From M55B154 sp964486725 (GTDB lineage Bacteria > Spirochaetota > UBA4802 > UB4802): a DNA stretch of 64,000 nucleotides. Where the stretch lies: positions 5,745 through 69,744 of the forward strand of contig CAZAOK010000006.1 of the NCBI GenBank assembly GCA_964486725.1, written 5' to 3'. The notes beneath the pieces were generated by a model, which had not been told where the DNA came from, did no database searches, and worked only from the letters and a program-made list of their open reading frames with translations. How positions within the stretch are numbered: the first letter of the stretch is position 1; the number at the start of each line of letters is the position of its first letter. Positions 54,713-63,834 of this stretch are shown one piece after another. Position numbers and translations under genes: made by a program.

Positions 54713-55213
54713 CTAATGAACCTCCCTGGATAGCTCCTGCTCAAATATCTTATCAAACAGGAAAAACAGGGGAGGCGCGAGAAGCGCGTTATAGAAAGAC
54801 TCCGGGAAGATAATTCCGCTTATCATAGATAATGACCCCTGGTGGAAAAGATACGCGAGAAACATGGTTACTACTCCTTTAACCAGGGATGCCGCGAACA
54901 ACAACAAAAAGATAGTTATAATGTTTTCCCTGAAGATAGATCTTCCAAGCATTCCTACAATAAATCCCAGGGCCATCTTTGGAAAAGCCATGAGTCCCAG
55001 GGGAGAATTTGAAACCGAGTCCTGTAACAATCCCCCGATAAAACCGGTAACTTCACCGTAAAATGATCCAAAACTATACCCGAAATAGATAATAACGATA
55101 AACATAAGATCAGGTTTCACACCTGCAATCCTGAGTACATCAAAGGATGAATGTCCCTGAATGATGAGTGATGCCAGTAATATGGCCCCTGTTATTATAT
55201 ATTTCAATATCAT
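54713..55213 (-). CDS. mreD: Rod shape-determining protein MreD
   Basis: A 166-residue integral membrane protein with about five helices and the GVKPDLMFIVIIYFGY and QDSVSNSPLG segments typical of MreD. It overlaps the end of mreC by 4 bases (ATGA), indicating coupled translation. Confidence 0.9.
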   Translation of the reverse strand: MILKYIITGAILLASLIIQGHSSFDVLRIAGVKPDLMFIVIIYFGYSFGSFYGEVTGFIGGLLQDSVSNSPLGLMAFPKMALGFIVGMLGRSIFRENIITIFLLLFAASLVKGVVTMFLAYLFHQGSLSMISGIIFPESFYNALLAPPLFFLFDKIFEQELSREVH

Positions 55214-56094
55214 TCTTCTTTAGACTCCAACAGGTTTAGAAGTTCCCTGTCCGGCTCCTTTTTGATTACAAAGACCTGTTCTATCCGATCATAATCGATA
55301 AAAGGCTGAATAACTATTCTCTGAAAAGAGCCCGATTCTGATACGAAACTCTTTAACGCTCTACCCACGACCAGGCCCTGAGGAAATATTCCCGCCTGAC
55401 CGGAAGAAATAACCACGTCCCCCCTGTCCACCCGGGAACGTTTATCAACATAGTCCACCACACACATCTTGGAATTAGCGGCATATCCACTTAGAAGTCC
55501 GGGGTTTCTGGTCTTTTGAAACAGCACCCCCATTTTCATATCAGGCGAGATCACCGGCATGATTCTTGACACTGACCAGCGTACTTCTATCACCTTTCCA
55601 ACCACGGCTTTTTGTTCTCCGGAGAAAGCAACAACCGGCATATTTATCTTGACACCATCTCTAGAGCCCCTGTTGATAATAATGGTTCTAAACCAGTTAT
55701 CCGGATCTTTTGATATTATTTCAGCGGGAATAGACTCAAGTTCAAGCCTCTCCTTCATATTAAGAATTGAACGCAACCGGTCATTTTCTTTTTTTATTTC
55801 AGAAACTTCTTCGGCCATTGACTCGTATTTTTGAAGTTTCATACGTGTTTGTTGCAACTCATCCCTGACCTCGTTTAACTCGGTAAACCCGGCCCACAGG
55901 AGGGAAATACCATTCTGCACAGAGTTGTACAGTTTCTGGAAGGGCATGGTAACAAGATTACCTGCTCCTTCCACCGTACCGGTAAAACCGGTTGACTGTA
56001 CTGACAGGGAAATGAAACAAAAAAGGGTAAAGAAAACAAACGCTACAATTGTTTTATTTCGTACAAAAAAATCCACCAGTAACCCGACCTTCAA
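55210..56094 (-). CDS. mreC: Rod shape-determining protein MreC
   Basis: A 294-residue bitopic membrane protein: an N-terminal helix (about 13-32), a coiled coil (about 70-115) and a periplasmic double beta-barrel domain. The barrel includes the DGVKINMPVV, VVDYVDKRSRVDRGDVVISSG-type and FPQGLVVGRA segments. It links MreB and the synthases. Confidence 0.93.
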   Translation of the reverse strand: MKVGLLVDFFVRNKTIVAFVFFTLFCFISLSVQSTGFTGTVEGAGNLVTMPFQKLYNSVQNGISLLWAGFTELNEVRDELQQTRMKLQKYESMAEEVSEIKKENDRLRSILNMKERLELESIPAEIISKDPDNWFRTIIINRGSRDGVKINMPVVAFSGEQKAVVGKVIEVRWSVSRIMPVISPDMKMGVLFQKTRNPGLLSGYAANSKMCVVDYVDKRSRVDRGDVVISSGQAGIFPQGLVVGRALKSFVSESGSFQRIVIQPFIDYDRIEQVFVIKKEPDRELLNLLESKEE

Positions 56095-56112
56095 GTATTA
56101 ACAAGTACATCA

Positions 56113-57138
56113 TTATTTCAGGTTAGACCTGTAAAGATGTTTTAATTCTTCAAGAAATTTTCCGGCACCAAGCACAACGCAGGTCAAAGGATTTTCAGCA
56201 CGTATAACAGGAACACCTGTTTCCTTGCTTATATACTTATCAAGTCCTTTCAGCAGTGAGCCGCCACCGGTCATCACAATACCCCTTTCGACGATATCAG
56301 CAGCCAGTTCCGGGGGTGTTTTTTCCAGGGTATGCTTTATCGCGTCAAGTATCTGGTCTACCGGTTCTTTGAGAGCCTTCCGAATTTCAGAGGTATCAAT
56401 TTCCAGCGTCCGTGGTAAACCGGAAATGGCATCACGACCCTTCAGCTCCATTGTATCGATCTTCTTCTCTGGAAAAGCATTCCCTATTCTAAACTTAACC
56501 TCTTCTGCCATTCGCTCACCAATAACCAGGTTGTACTGCGTTCTCATGTACTTAATAACTGCCTCGTCAAACTCATCACCTGCCACCCTGATTGAATCAG
56601 CAATAACCATGCCACCCAGGGATATAACGGCGATCTCGGTAGTACCACCGCCAATATCCACTATAAGATGACCCGCGGGTTCATGAATAGGAATATTGGC
56701 ACCAATAGCGGCCGCGAGAGCTTCTTCGATAAGAAATATTTCACGGGCACCGGCCTGTTCGGCAGATTCACGCACAGCCCGCTTTTCTACCTCGGTAATA
56801 CCCGACGGTACACCAATAACAACACGGGGTCTGACAAGAGCCTTTCTTTTATGCACTTTTGTAATAAAATAACGAATCATTTTTTCAACTGTTTCAAAAT
56901 CAGCGATAACACCGTCTTTCATCGGGCGAATGGCGACGATATCTCCGGGAGTACGTCCAAGCATTCGTTTCGCTTCATGCCCCACCGCAAGAACTTTTCC
57001 AGTACTTGTCTGCACAGCTACTACCGATGGCTCACTTAACACGATACCCTGCCCTTTTACATGAACAAGGGTATTTGCCGTACCCAGGTCAATCCCCATA
57101 TCATTTGAGAACATACCAAAAAGTGAATCAAATATCAT
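56113..57138 (-). CDS. mreB: Rod shape-determining protein MreB
   Basis: A 341-residue bacterial actin homologue. Nucleotide-binding motifs are visible: GIDLGTANT (phosphate 1), VDIGGGTTEIAVI (phosphate 2) and GIVMTGGGSLLKGLD (adenosine). It is first of the mreB-mreC-mreD-mrdA-rodA operon. The 205 bases upstream hold no gene; promoter sites were not identified with certainty. Confidence 0.97.
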   Translation of the reverse strand: MIFDSLFGMFSNDMGIDLGTANTLVHVKGQGIVLSEPSVVAVQTSTGKVLAVGHEAKRMLGRTPGDIVAIRPMKDGVIADFETVEKMIRYFITKVHKRKALVRPRVVIGVPSGITEVEKRAVRESAEQAGAREIFLIEEALAAAIGANIPIHEPAGHLIVDIGGGTTEIAVISLGGMVIADSIRVAGDEFDEAVIKYMRTQYNLVIGERMAEEVKFRIGNAFPEKKIDTMELKGRDAISGLPRTLEIDTSEIRKALKEPVDQILDAIKHTLEKTPPELAADIVERGIVMTGGGSLLKGLDKYISKETGVPVIRAENPLTCVVLGAGKFLEELKHLYRSNLK

Positions 57139-57343
57139 TGCAAGTTTCCTCTTAATCTTTTATATATAGTCGCCAGGGCGATTCATTCTTCACTGAAGAC
57201 AGAACATACGATTTTTTCTTCCATCTATTGGCCAAATTTGTCAAGCGAATATCTCACTTTATCAATTCTCATCAATAAAATTACACTGATAGAAACAAAT
57301 ACCAGGCAGGTGAAACAATTGAACCCGGGGGAAGATTCAGAAA

Positions 57344-58348
57344 TTACATATGCTTCAAAAGCTTCTGAGCTTCCTTGTTCTCTGAATCCGTAACGAGGAC
57401 TTCGCTTAAAATTGATCTCGCCCTGTTAACATTTCCCATGGCTGAATAATTTTTACCTATCCAGATTTTACATTGTGAATCCTGTGTATCAATATCAAGA
57501 GCATTTTGAAAATGCTCAAGGGATTCATTATATAACGACCTGGCAAAATAGATTTTCCCCAGGGCCACATGAATATCCTTTATAGTATTACTGTCTTTTG
57601 AGTTATCCAGAATCTTCTTGTATTCCATTATAGCATTGGTATATTTATCAGCATGGGTGTACGCAGAAGCAAGAAACAAACGACCATCACTGCTGTCAAA
57701 AATATTACCACAGGCTTTTAGCAGTTCAATCCCTTCTTCGATGTTATTACTTTTAATAGCTATAATTGAGTAAAACCGTATATCCATGAATGAAAGTGTT
57801 CTATGGGGAGTCATAATTTTAAAGGCACACTGGTAAATATCTTCAATGGAATAAAAACGGTTATAGTAAAGCGACTTCACCAGCACCATACGCTGAGGAT
57901 CACTTATTGCTGTTTTACCCCCCAGTGCGATTCCCTTGTTCATATATTTAATTGAATTATCAAAAGCCTGCCTGGATGCCTCGGTCATGTTCTCCCTTAT
58001 GGCCTCCCTGTCGAACAGCCTAACCATGGGCATGTTAACCAGGGCAGCTCCGTAATTGTAATAACATGAACCAAGAAGAAAATGAGCATCGGGGGATAGC
58101 GGGTGCTCCTGCGCATACCTGGATGCCGCCTCGCATAGTTTCTTTATGTTTTTTGCGCGTAGTTCGGCCTTCTGGATATTGCCCGCTTCTTCTAATCGCT
58201 CTACAAGCTTACCATAGCTGAATTTCCAGAAAAAAACATATTGCCGGTTTGTATACCCCAGGTATCCCATGGAGGTAAGTATCAACAGCCATATAATGGC
58301 AATATAAATTCTTCGGTTGCTTTTTTTGGATTTATAACGATAATACAT
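57344..58348 (-). CDS. TPR-repeat membrane-anchored protein
   Basis: A 334-residue protein with a short basic N-terminus, one membrane helix (about 15-33) and multiple TPR-like helix pairs to the C-terminus, with clear units near 225-320. It is probably anchored in the inner membrane with the repeats outside. It lies between the mre operon and the 219-residue anchored protein, 3 bases after the latter. Likely a scaffold; target unknown. Confidence 0.8.
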   Translation of the reverse strand: MYYRYKSKKSNRRIYIAIIWLLILTSMGYLGYTNRQYVFFWKFSYGKLVERLEEAGNIQKAELRAKNIKKLCEAASRYAQEHPLSPDAHFLLGSCYYNYGAALVNMPMVRLFDREAIRENMTEASRQAFDNSIKYMNKGIALGGKTAISDPQRMVLVKSLYYNRFYSIEDIYQCAFKIMTPHRTLSFMDIRFYSIIAIKSNNIEEGIELLKACGNIFDSSDGRLFLASAYTHADKYTNAIMEYKKILDNSKDSNTIKDIHVALGKIYFARSLYNESLEHFQNALDIDTQDSQCKIWIGKNYSAMGNVNRARSILSEVLVTDSENKEAQKLLKHM

Positions 58349-58351
58349 GTT

Positions 58352-59011
58352 TTAAATACCTGTATTTATTAAACTGTCAAGTTGTGAAATTACATGGTCT
58401 GGCACACCGTTTGAATCCCTGAACAGTATTACACGGGCGGCATCCACGCTTTTCAAGGTCAATACTATATAATTTTTCCCAACATACACCCTGTCAATCT
58501 TATTAAAATCAAACCTGTATAATCGCTTACCCGCGTGTAAATTGATACCATCTTGAAATAATTCTATTGTTCCATCCCCTACCCTGGTAAAACGAGACAC
58601 GTCCTCCACGTTAATATCCGTTTCTTGTCCTACACCCTCTACAGATATCCGCTCGGGGTCTTCATACAATATCACGTTGTTTACCGGGTGTTCTGTAACT
58701 GTATCGGCACTTTTATCATCATTTTCAACATGGATATCTTCAGCTTCATCCAGGTCTACAGAAAGTAAGTCCTCATCACCAAGCAAGTCTTCGTGGTCAA
58801 TCATGGTGAAATCATCAAACTCATCTTCCAGCTCCCGGGAAATAGCACCTGCATAAGAATCAGCATCATGTCCTGTACTTTTAACTTCATCCATTGGTGG
58901 GACATATCTGTCTGAGGGAGGACGGGACCTGGTTATCTCGTTCTCAAAAAAGAGTGAATACAGCAACAGCACCACTCCGGAAACTACCAGCGCCATACTA
59001 GCATACAGCAT
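58352..59011 (-). CDS. Membrane-anchored acidic protein of unknown function
   Basis: A 219-residue protein: N-terminal membrane helix (about 3-22), a long acidic low-complexity stretch (about 45-120), then a small folded domain (about 140-215) with KRLYRFDFNKIDRVYVGKNY-like strands that could be PH-like. It is translated just before the TPR protein and may work with it. No family recognised. Confidence 0.65.
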   Translation of the reverse strand: MLYASMALVVSGVVLLLYSLFFENEITRSRPPSDRYVPPMDEVKSTGHDADSYAGAISRELEDEFDDFTMIDHEDLLGDEDLLSVDLDEAEDIHVENDDKSADTVTEHPVNNVILYEDPERISVEGVGQETDINVEDVSRFTRVGDGTIELFQDGINLHAGKRLYRFDFNKIDRVYVGKNYIVLTLKSVDAARVILFRDSNGVPDHVISQLDSLINTGI

Positions 59012-59124
59012 ACGCGTATTAACCTTTATATTCAGATATTACAACACTTTCAGGACACAGCACGGAAAGAAATTTTCAAACATGAGGTTTGTAAAGTCAA
59101 GGATATTTCTTTTTCGAATCATCT

Positions 59125-60072
59125 TTAAGGATGCCAGAGTCCCACCTTCAGGTATGGCCGATCTTTCCATGGAAAATCATCAGACTCGTTGGCAATAAAA
59201 AGCAGCTCCCAGCTGCCCGGGTGAAATGATCGGTACTCCTCTTCACTGACCGCAGCACTATTGACTGAAGTCAGTATATATCCATCTTCACATAGCTTTG
59301 CAAGATGTGGAACAGTTCTACCAAAATCCTGTTGCACACTGAATGTTTTTTTCTTGTTCCTGGCAAATGTAGGAGGATCAAATACAATGAAAGAAAACTT
59401 TTTCCGGTTTTTTGAAAAAATCTTCATCCACTCTATGGCATCACCATATACAAAATCCCTGTCATCAACCGGCAGATCGTTCAACCTGTAATTATCCCTG
59501 GCACGCCGGAGCACTGTTCTGGACAAATCAACATTTACCGCGCTGTCCATTCCATTTTTCAACGCATGCACGGAGAACTGCCCCGTGTAACTGAAAAAAT
59601 TACACATGGAACCGCCATGGGAATATATGTCCTTCAGCCTGTCCCGCACCTCTCTCATGTCGAGAAAAAGTCCGGTGTTCTGTCCCTTTAAAAGATCAAC
59701 GTATACCTTCACACCATTTTGCATAACAGGATACCGGGCAGGTGGTAAAGAACCCATAACCAGTTCGCTCTCTCTTATACTGGCGATATTTTCCGGATCT
59801 TTCACCCTTGTGCGGTTCTTCAGCAATATTCCGTCAACAGGGAGACGTGATTTATCCACGGCCCCGCTTACCGCCGCGTTGATGGTTGCCTTTTCCCTGT
59901 ACAGGTGATCATCAAAGAACTGTATGAGAAGAAACCTGTCATATATATCAATTGTAATCCCGTCAACCCCGTCACCCTGACCATTGCACAGGCGAAAGGC
60001 GGAATTAGTTTCGTCATTTAAAATATGCTCGCGGCGTTGAAACGCTTCCATTAATTTTGATGTTAAATCCAT
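59125..60072 (-). CDS. Class I SAM-dependent rRNA methyltransferase, RlmI-like
   Basis: A 315-residue methyltransferase of the RlmI/RlmK group (23S rRNA cytosine methylation). The N-terminal part shows DGVDGITIDIYDRFLLIQFF. The SAM-binding fold begins near residue 155 with NFFSYTGQFSVHA, and the catalytic FDPPTF motif follows. The PUA domain that starts E. coli RlmI appears reduced or missing. It lies after the KDPG aldolase and VOC genes. Confidence 0.88.
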   Translation of the reverse strand: MDLTSKLMEAFQRREHILNDETNSAFRLCNGQGDGVDGITIDIYDRFLLIQFFDDHLYREKATINAAVSGAVDKSRLPVDGILLKNRTRVKDPENIASIRESELVMGSLPPARYPVMQNGVKVYVDLLKGQNTGLFLDMREVRDRLKDIYSHGGSMCNFFSYTGQFSVHALKNGMDSAVNVDLSRTVLRRARDNYRLNDLPVDDRDFVYGDAIEWMKIFSKNRKKFSFIVFDPPTFARNKKKTFSVQQDFGRTVPHLAKLCEDGYILTSVNSAAVSEEEYRSFHPGSWELLFIANESDDFPWKDRPYLKVGLWHP

Positions 60073-60084
60073 ATGGCAGGTATA

Positions 60085-60729
60085 CTATCGGCTTACAATC
60101 TCTACAATTTGTTTTATTCTCGCGGACAACTCATGGTATTGCCCGTTGTTCACAAGGGCACGATCTACCACGTAGGATGAACCACAGGCAACTACCCGGG
60201 GAATATCCAGGTATTCCCGGATATTATTCTCATCAATACCCCCGGTTGGGATAATAGAAAAATCATTCATGGCAAAAGGGGCCAGTATGGCACGCATATA
60301 TGAAGGTCCTCCCAGCTGAGATGCCGGGAATATCTTTATCAGCCTGTTTCCGGAATTCAACGCGGCATGAAGCTCCGTTGGGGTTGCCACACCGGGTACG
60401 TATACAATTTTCTTATCCTTCGCGTATTCAACAAGTGTTATGTCCAGTGAAGGAGAAACGATAAAACGGGCACCTGAATCCACTGACCGTTTAAAATCGT
60501 CGGTATTCAATACACTGCCGGTTCCCGTCATCATTTCCGGGAACCTGGCAGATACCGCCTTCAGGCAATCAAGGGCGGCTGCTGACCTGAGGGTAATTTC
60601 GATTGTTGATATACCATGTTCAAGAAGCAGCTCCGCTACTTTCAGAATACGGTCTTCGTTATCAAATACTCCAACTGGCAAAACCCGTGATGTAAAAATA
60701 TCCGAAACATTAAGCTGCTGCATTTTCAT
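60085..60729 (-). CDS. eda: KDPG/KHG aldolase
   Basis: A 214-residue class I aldolase that splits 2-keto-3-deoxy-6-phosphogluconate (and related 4-hydroxy-2-oxoglutarate) to pyruvate. Active-site Glu is in TIEITLRS and the Schiff-base Lys in IKIFPASQ; PTGGI holds the phosphate. The start is the ATG at 60729; TTG and ATG codons nearby are alternatives. No edd dehydratase is in the window, so the pathway context is open. Confidence 0.92.
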   Translation of the reverse strand: MKMQQLNVSDIFTSRVLPVGVFDNEDRILKVAELLLEHGISTIEITLRSAAALDCLKAVSARFPEMMTGTGSVLNTDDFKRSVDSGARFIVSPSLDITLVEYAKDKKIVYVPGVATPTELHAALNSGNRLIKIFPASQLGGPSYMRAILAPFAMNDFSIIPTGGIDENNIREYLDIPRVVACGSSYVVDRALVNNGQYHELSARIKQIVEIVSR

Positions 60730-60744
60730 CAACCGGAAATGCCA

Positions 60745-61119
60745 TTACAGCGCAAGTCGTGGATAACTGAGTTCAATCTGGTTCCCATCGGGGTCTAAAA
60801 ACACTACAGATTGCCCCTTACGCTGGGTGTCAGGACCGAATACTATGGGAATATCGCGTTCATGTATTTCTTCAACAGCATCATCAAAATCTTCTTCATC
60901 AACATAAAAGCTGATGTGATTCCTGGTATTATCCTGGTTCGCGTAATCCTCCAGCTCATACAGGCCAACAACTATATCGCCAACCTTAATAAAAGCCTGT
61001 GAAGAGTTGCTCATCCTTTCGACAACTTCAAAATCAAAAAGTTCTTTATAGAATTCTATTGCCTTGTCAAGATTTGACACGGTAATGCCAATGTGGTTGA
61101 GATCTTCAATAACTATCAT
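60745..61119 (-). CDS. VOC-family protein, glyoxalase/methylmalonyl-CoA epimerase-like
   Basis: A 124-residue vicinal-oxygen-chelate protein with two beta-alpha-beta-beta-beta modules. Candidate metal ligands are His11 (NHIGI), Glu in LYELED, His in RNHISFYV and Glu in QIELSY. The opening resembles methylmalonyl-CoA epimerase or lactoylglutathione lyase; the substrate cannot be fixed. The ATG has a GGAG site. Confidence 0.8.
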   Translation of the reverse strand: MIVIEDLNHIGITVSNLDKAIEFYKELFDFEVVERMSNSSQAFIKVGDIVVGLYELEDYANQDNTRNHISFYVDEEDFDDAVEEIHERDIPIVFGPDTQRKGQSVVFLDPDGNQIELSYPRLAL

Positions 61120-61279
61120 TGCTGCGTCTCCTTCGTCTTTATCAATCTAATATTGTATTGTCTAATCGTTTTCATCTTCTTATGTATTTTATTAACCGGA
61201 ACAAGCCTGGCAATTATTGGTATAATATCCTGCAACTAAATTATGTCAATTATTATCCGTCCGGCTGTATGTAAAAAAA

Positions 61280-63109
61280 TTATTCGACGGTGACACTTTT
61301 CGCAAGATTCCTGGGCTGATCAACATGACATCCCCGCAATACCGCAATATGGTAGGCCAGCAGCTGCAATGGAATCACCGTTAGAAGGGGTGATACAAGT
61401 TTTCGTACTTCAGGAATGTAAATAACATGGTCAGCATAATTTTCAATCTCCTGGTCACCCTCTGTGGCAATGGCAATGATCTTTCCATTTCTTGCCTTTA
61501 CCTCCTGCATGTTGCTGACAACCTTCTGGTACACTTCATCACGGGTGGCTATAAACACCACCGGCATATTCTCATCGATGAGAGCAATAGGACCATGTTT
61601 CATTTCGGCAGCGGGATACCCCTCCGCGTGAATGTATGATATTTCTTTCAGCTTTAATGCTCCTTCAAGTGCCACAGGAAACTGTATACCCCTGCCAAGA
61701 TAAAGAAAATTTCTGTGATTCTTGTAGGTTTCCGCGATTTTTTTTATCAAATCACTGGATTCCAGTATCTTATTCACCTGGGAAGGTATAGCAAGCAGGG
61801 TTTCCATGTAAATTCGACCTTCCTCCGAGGTCATATATTTACGGCGTGCCAGAAGCATGGTCAACAGGATTATAACAGTAATTTGAGATGTAAACGCCTT
61901 GGTAGATGCCACCCCGATTTCCGGTCCCGCGTGTATATAGACACCGCCATCACTTTCCCTTGCGATGGTGCTGCCAACCACGTTAGTAATACCCAGCACC
62001 TTAATACCCCGTGAACTGGCTTCTCTCAATGCTGCCAGTGTATCAGCCGTTTCTCCCGACTGGCTGACCACGATCACCAGGTCGCCTTCATCCAGGATGG
62101 GACTCCGGTATCTGAACTCGGAAGCATATTCAACTTCAACAGGAATTCTCGCGTATTCTTCGATGAGATATTCACCGATAAGCCCCGCGTGCCATGAGGT
62201 TCCACAGGCAATAAATATGATCCGTTTTATTTTCTGTATTTCTTCATCAGAAAGCCGCAGGCCGTCAAGCCTGGCATGACCTGTACCGGTAAGCACCCTT
62301 CCCCTGAGGGCATTTGTTATGGTTTCAGGCTGCTCAAATATTTCTTTGAGCATAAAATGATCAAACCCCTGCTTTTCTATAGACTCGATATCCCAGTCGA
62401 TCTCTTCAAGTCTCTTGTCAACTATCTGGTTATCCAGGTCGTACGTTTGAAATCCATCACTGGTGATCTCAAGCAGTTCCCCGTCCTCAATATAAATAAC
62501 CTGCCTGGTGTGCTCTATGACGGCACTGGCGTCAGAGGCAAGTACCATCTCACCTTCACCAACACCCAGTATGAGGGGACTTCCATTTCTCGCGGCAACT
62601 ATCTTTCCTGGTTCTTTGCTGGAAATCACCGCTATTCCATATGTACCCTCCACTTTAAGCAGTGTTCTTCGAAGGGCCTCAACCAGTGGAAGCTCCTCGT
62701 GGTAATATTCAAGCAGGTGAACAATTACTTCGGTATCGGTATCACTTACTATGGTATGTCCACGTTCGGCGAGCATCCGTTTGATAATAGAGAAATTTTC
62801 GATAATACCATTATGAACGAGGGCAATTGTTCCGTGACAATCTGTATGGGGATGAGAGTTAATATCTGAAGGCTCGCCGTGGGTAGCCCAACGGGTATGC
62901 CCGATTCCAAGTGTATGTTGTTCATAATCAGGAAAATTCAGGGTTTTCACCAGGTCAGCGATCTTGCCCTTTTTCTTCTTTATAACAAGGTTACCATCAA
63001 GAAGCGCGATTCCTGCTGAATCATATCCCCTGTACTCAAGACGCTTTAATCCCGTTGTAAGGACTTCAGCAGCATTTTTATCTCCTATGTAACCGATTAT
63101 TCCGCACAT
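61280..63109 (-). CDS. glmS: Glutamine--fructose-6-phosphate aminotransferase
   Basis: A 609-residue isomerizing GlmS, first enzyme of the UDP-GlcNAc pathway for cell wall precursors. Cys2 (CGIIGYIG) is the glutaminase nucleophile. The linker and two SIS domains follow, with SQSGETADT and STKAFTSQ motifs and the LAKSVTVE terminus. No glmS ribozyme is apparent in the leader. Confidence 0.97.
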   Translation of the reverse strand: MCGIIGYIGDKNAAEVLTTGLKRLEYRGYDSAGIALLDGNLVIKKKKGKIADLVKTLNFPDYEQHTLGIGHTRWATHGEPSDINSHPHTDCHGTIALVHNGIIENFSIIKRMLAERGHTIVSDTDTEVIVHLLEYYHEELPLVEALRRTLLKVEGTYGIAVISSKEPGKIVAARNGSPLILGVGEGEMVLASDASAVIEHTRQVIYIEDGELLEITSDGFQTYDLDNQIVDKRLEEIDWDIESIEKQGFDHFMLKEIFEQPETITNALRGRVLTGTGHARLDGLRLSDEEIQKIKRIIFIACGTSWHAGLIGEYLIEEYARIPVEVEYASEFRYRSPILDEGDLVIVVSQSGETADTLAALREASSRGIKVLGITNVVGSTIARESDGGVYIHAGPEIGVASTKAFTSQITVIILLTMLLARRKYMTSEEGRIYMETLLAIPSQVNKILESSDLIKKIAETYKNHRNFLYLGRGIQFPVALEGALKLKEISYIHAEGYPAAEMKHGPIALIDENMPVVFIATRDEVYQKVVSNMQEVKARNGKIIAIATEGDQEIENYADHVIYIPEVRKLVSPLLTVIPLQLLAYHIAVLRGCHVDQPRNLAKSVTVE

Positions 63110-63246
63110 ACGCTACTCCATAATTTCACAAAAGAATCAATCAAATGAATTTCTCACCATATGTCAAATGTATTGTTATTTCAATTCAATTTTTAAAGAT
63201 AAAAAAGAAGGGGGACGTGACCGGTACACCTTTAAGCCAGGTGTAA

Positions 63247-63273
63247 AAGGCCCGCCAGGTTGTGGCGGGCCTT
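63247..63273. terminator. Terminator after ferredoxin
   Basis: An 11-bp GC-rich stem (63247-63257 with 63263-63273), 5-base loop, followed on the minus strand by TTTT. It lies just downstream of the ferredoxin stop and ends its transcript. Confidence 0.85.
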
Positions 63274-63280
63274 ACGATGA

Positions 63281-63451
63281 CTACACTTCAATAATTGCCT
63301 CTACGGGGCATACATCAACGCATGAACCACATTCAGTACATGCATCCTGATCGATAAAGTATTTGTCATCACCTTCGTGGATTGCTTCTGCCGGACATTC
63401 GGCTTCGCATGTTCCACAAGAGGTACACTCATCTGTTATTTTATAAGCCAT
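63281..63451 (-). CDS. 2[4Fe-4S] ferredoxin
   Basis: A 56-residue bacterial ferredoxin with two CX2CX2CX3CP cluster motifs (CTSCGTCEAECP and CTECGSCVDVCP). It is a low-potential electron carrier and a plausible partner of the aldehyde ferredoxin oxidoreductase, though encoded far from it. The start at 63451 follows GGAGGAG; the four codons upstream are not needed. Confidence 0.95.
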   Translation of the reverse strand: MAYKITDECTSCGTCEAECPAEAIHEGDDKYFIDQDACTECGSCVDVCPVEAIIEV

Positions 63452-63767
63452 GGTCTCCTCCATGATTTGATAATGCGTTTACAGGACATACATTCCAGTA
63501 AATCATTAATTATGTACTTTTTTAGCACTAATATCTTTTTTACTCAATTTATATTTGCAAATACTCATATTCGACCTGACAAAGCAAGCCTTTTTTGTTG
63601 ACTTATCGGAAATATGTCTCATCTCAATGAGAATGTGACTTTTCGTCAAATTTTTATACCCATTTGATTCAATAGATTTTCCATTTTTTTTCACCAACTG
63701 GACGGTTTTACTTGACATCCGGCACACCCCTGATGCATATTATCTTTGTAATACATTATGTTGTTTT

Positions 63768-63791
63768 TTACGAGTGATCGTTCACTCGTAA
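63768..63791. promoter_or_regulatory. Palindromic operator-like site
   Basis: A perfect 10-bp inverted repeat (63768-63777 with 63782-63791) around TCGT. The GAGTGA...TCACTC shape resembles TetR-family operators. It lies 44 bases upstream of the start of the secreted protein gene. A TTGACA box at 63712-63717 is further upstream. Apart from this, the 383-base gap from 63452 to 63834 holds no convincing gene. Confidence 0.5.
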
Positions 63792-63834
63792 ATAAAGGGT
63801 AAATCACATTATACATAGTAAAGGGGGGTAATAA

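Noticed and set aside
62276..62869. Plus-strand 197-codon ORF inside glmS
   Set aside because: Shadow of glmS, which is complete and conserved.
63110..63200. glmS ribozyme in the glmS leader
   Set aside because: The leader is AT-rich without the expected pseudoknot-type conserved segments.
63506..63727. Minus-strand 73-codon ORF in the gap after the ferredoxin gene
   Set aside because: No clear ribosome binding site, low-complexity Lys/Ser composition, no motif, and it covers a likely promoter on the other strand.
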